Shown one piece after another: positions 5,050 through 6,833 of a stretch of 6,833 nt of DNA (the stretch's first letter is position 1; every line of letters begins with the position of its first letter). The DNA lies in assembly GCA_900556645.1 (NCBI GenBank), contig USPJ01000060.1, positions 1-6,833 of the forward strand. Direction: 5' to 3'. A program made the translations under genes and the position numbers. The DNA comes from an uncultured Lachnospiraceae bacterium (GTDB lineage Bacteria; Bacillota_A; Clostridia; Lachnospirales; Lachnospiraceae). The notes below the pieces were generated by a model. That model worked only from the letters and a program-made list of their open reading frames with translations. It was not told the DNA's origin and searched no databases.

Positions 5050-6828
5050 ATGCCTTATTATTCAGATGAATTGGTAGAAGAGATTCGTTCCGGCAATGAT
5101 ATTGTAGATGTAATATCCGGCTATGTACGGCTGACCAAAAAGGGCAGTACCTATTTTGGACTCTGTCCCTTTCATAATGAAAAGACACCTTCTTTTTCCG
5201 TGTCCCCCAACAAGCAGATGTATTATTGCTTCGGGTGCGGAGCGGGAGGAAATGTCATTACCTTTTTGATGGAATATGAGAATTATACCTTCCCGGAGGC
5301 GTTGGAGGTGCTGGCAAACCGAATCGGTATAGAATTGCCGAAGCAGGAGATGACGGCAGAACAAAGAAAAGCCAGCGATAAACGGGCGAGACTTTTGGAA
5401 GTCAACAAGGAGGCAGCAAAATATTTTTATACCCTTTTGAGAAGTGAGCGGGGAACCCGGGCACATGAATATTTCAGAAATCGAGGACTCAGCGAAGAGA
5501 CGATCAAAAAGTTTGGTTTGGGATATTCGGACAAATATAGTGATGATTTGTACCGATATCTGCGTTCCAAAGGATATGAGGACGAGTTGTTAAAGGACAG
5601 CGGACTTATTTCCATAGATGAGAAGCGGGGAGGACATGATAAATTTTGGAACCGTGCCATGTTTCCCATTATGGATGTGCGGGGCAAGGTTATAGGCTTC
5701 GGAGGAAGAGTCATGGGGGATGGGGAGCCGAAATATTTAAACTCGCCGGAAACCATGATATTTGACAAAAGCCGAAACCTTTACGGACTGAACCTTGCCA
5801 GAACCACCAAGAAAAATCAGATACTTCTGTGTGAAGGATATATGGATGTTATAGCATTGCATCAGGCAGGCTTTGACAATGCGGTGGCAGCATTGGGAAC
5901 CGCTTTTACCGTGGGACATGCCAATCTGCTGCGGCGGTATACCAAGGAGGTCTATTTGACCTTTGACAGTGACGGTGCAGGAATCCGGGCGGCAAAACGT
6001 GCCATTCCGATTCTAAAGGAGGCGGGAATTACCGCAAAGGTCATCAACATGCAGCCCTACAAAGACCCGGATGAGTTTATCAAGGCACTGGGAGCGGAGG
6101 CATATGAGGAGCGGATTAAGAACGCGGAAAGCAGTTTTATGTTTGAGATTCGCATAATGGAAGAAGATTATGACCTAAAGGATCCCGAGGGAAAAGCCGC
6201 TTTTTATAATGAAATCGCAAAACAGCTTCTTCAGTTTTCCGAGGAATTGGAGCGGGAAGTCTATATAGAAGCAGTTGCGGGAAAATACGGTATGGGCTTT
6301 GAGAACCTGAGAAAACTGGTAAACAAACTGGGAACACAGCCAGAGCTTGCAAGGCAGGTAAGACAACAGCAGAAGGGAACCATGCCAAAGGAAAAAAGGA
6401 AAAAGGAAGATGGAATGAAGCAGTCCCAAAAATTATTATTGACATGGCTGATTGAAGAGCCGGGACTGTATCAGCGGATTCGGGAATATATTCACCCGGA
6501 GGATTTTACCGAAGAAATTTATCGAAAAGCGGCAGAAATCCTGTTCCGGCAGTATGAAGAGGAAGGAAAACCCAATCCGGCACAGATAGTCAGCCTTTTT
6601 GGAGAAGAGGAACAGCGTGAGATAGCAGCATTGTTCAATGCCAGAATTGAAGAAGTGGAAACAAAAAATGACAGGGAAAAAGCCCTCAAAGAGACAATCT
6701 TACGCATCAAGCAAAACAGTATTGATTATCGTTCCAAACAGATGGACCCCACGGATATGGCGGGATTTCAGAAATTGATTGAGGATAAGCGACAACTGGA
6801 GAAACTAGAGAAAAATGCATATTTCTAG
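5050..6828 (+). CDS. dnaG: DNA primase DnaG
   Basis: Synthesises the short RNA primers for leading- and lagging-strand replication at the fork, in contact with the DnaB-type helicase. The 592-residue length is normal and all three domains are present. The N-terminal CHC2 zinc finger has Cys39, His42, Cys60 and Cys63 (LCPFHNEKTPSFSVSP, then YYCFGCG). The RNA polymerase core follows, with the FGGRVMGDGEPKYLNSPET region. The Toprim metal site has Glu262 and Asp266 in CEGYMDV and Asp306/Asp308 in FDSDGAG. The C-terminal helicase-interaction domain spans about 450-592 after a Lys-rich linker (KEKRKKEDG). AAAGGAG (5038-5044) stands 5 bases before the ATG and overlaps the end of the dgt stop codon's surroundings. 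The TAG stop is 5 bases from the window edge; a following rpoD would be usual in Firmicutes but is not visible. Confidence 0.98.
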   Translation: MPYYSDELVEEIRSGNDIVDVISGYVRLTKKGSTYFGLCPFHNEKTPSFSVSPNKQMYYCFGCGAGGNVITFLMEYENYTFPEALEVLANRIGIELPKQEMTAEQRKASDKRARLLEVNKEAAKYFYTLLRSERGTRAHEYFRNRGLSEETIKKFGLGYSDKYSDDLYRYLRSKGYEDELLKDSGLISIDEKRGGHDKFWNRAMFPIMDVRGKVIGFGGRVMGDGEPKYLNSPETMIFDKSRNLYGLNLARTTKKNQILLCEGYMDVIALHQAGFDNAVAALGTAFTVGHANLLRRYTKEVYLTFDSDGAGIRAAKRAIPILKEAGITAKVINMQPYKDPDEFIKALGAEAYEERIKNAESSFMFEIRIMEEDYDLKDPEGKAAFYNEIAKQLLQFSEELEREVYIEAVAGKYGMGFENLRKLVNKLGTQPELARQVRQQQKGTMPKEKRKKEDGMKQSQKLLLTWLIEEPGLYQRIREYIHPEDFTEEIYRKAAEILFRQYEEEGKPNPAQIVSLFGEEEQREIAALFNARIEEVETKNDREKALKETILRIKQNSIDYRSKQMDPTDMAGFQKLIEDKRQLEKLEKNAYF

Positions 6829-6833
6829 TGATT

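Noticed and set aside
4787..5466. Minus-strand open frames opposite dgt and dnaG (133 and 134 codons)
   Set aside because: They are antisense to well-conserved genes, lack recognisable motifs and ribosome-binding sites, and show the composition expected of complementary-strand shadows.
6828..6833. GTG overlapping the dnaG stop as the start of a following gene such as rpoD
   Set aside because: Only two codons are visible and no convincing ribosome-binding site precedes them, so nothing can be supported.
1..6833. Mobile element, CRISPR array, phage-defence island or other exotic system
   Set aside because: No transposase, integrase, regularly spaced repeats, attachment-site pairs or composition shift was seen; apart from the sigma-factor operon the window is ordinary core chromosome.

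Overview
This window looks like chromosomal sequence from a low-to-moderate G+C Gram-positive anaerobe, most likely a Lachnospiraceae-type clostridium. That placement is inferred from strong AAGGAGG ribosome-binding sites, tightly packed co-directional genes, a fermentative L-lactate dehydrogenase, a ferredoxin-domain aldo/keto reductase, and a dgt-dnaG pair; no database search was possible. All seven genes are on the + strand. I see no mobile element, CRISPR array, tRNA or rRNA, and no gene-free stretch exceeds 300 bases.

Layout. (1) Positions 1-571 hold the C-terminal part of an L-lactate dehydrogenase cut by the window edge; it ends in a hairpin that contains its own stop codon. (2) Positions 660-1838 hold a monocistronic aldo/keto reductase with a C-terminal two-cluster ferredoxin-like domain. 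It has its own sigma-A-type promoter (TTGCAT-N16-TATAAT) and a strong GGAA-tetraloop terminator. (3) Positions about 1926-3884 hold a four-gene regulatory and membrane operon: an ECF-type sigma factor, a zinc-binding (HC2) membrane anti-sigma factor, a multi-pass TM2-like membrane protein and a LiaI/LiaF-like small membrane protein. The junctions are ATGA, ATGA and a 3-base gap, so the four are almost certainly translated together; a 10-bp hairpin closes the unit. (4) Positions 4030-6828 hold a dGTPase-family HD phosphohydrolase and DNA primase dnaG, 12 bases apart. The window ends 5 bases after the dnaG stop; rpoD often follows dnaG in Firmicutes but cannot be seen here.

How they work together. 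LDH reduces pyruvate to lactate and regenerates NAD+; the reductase is probably another redox enzyme but its substrate is unknown. The sigma/anti-sigma operon looks like a self-contained envelope-signal switch whose co-transcribed membrane proteins may be sensors, accessory factors or effectors. The dgt-dnaG pair links dNTP control with replication priming.

The most unusual observation is at the sigma factor start. A perfect AAGGAGG is followed at 9 bases by ATC rather than ATG, GTG or TTG, and the first conventional start in frame (TTG at 2029) lies ten codons further in with no good ribosome-binding site. Either this regulator uses a rare AUC start or the ATG has been mutated or misread.
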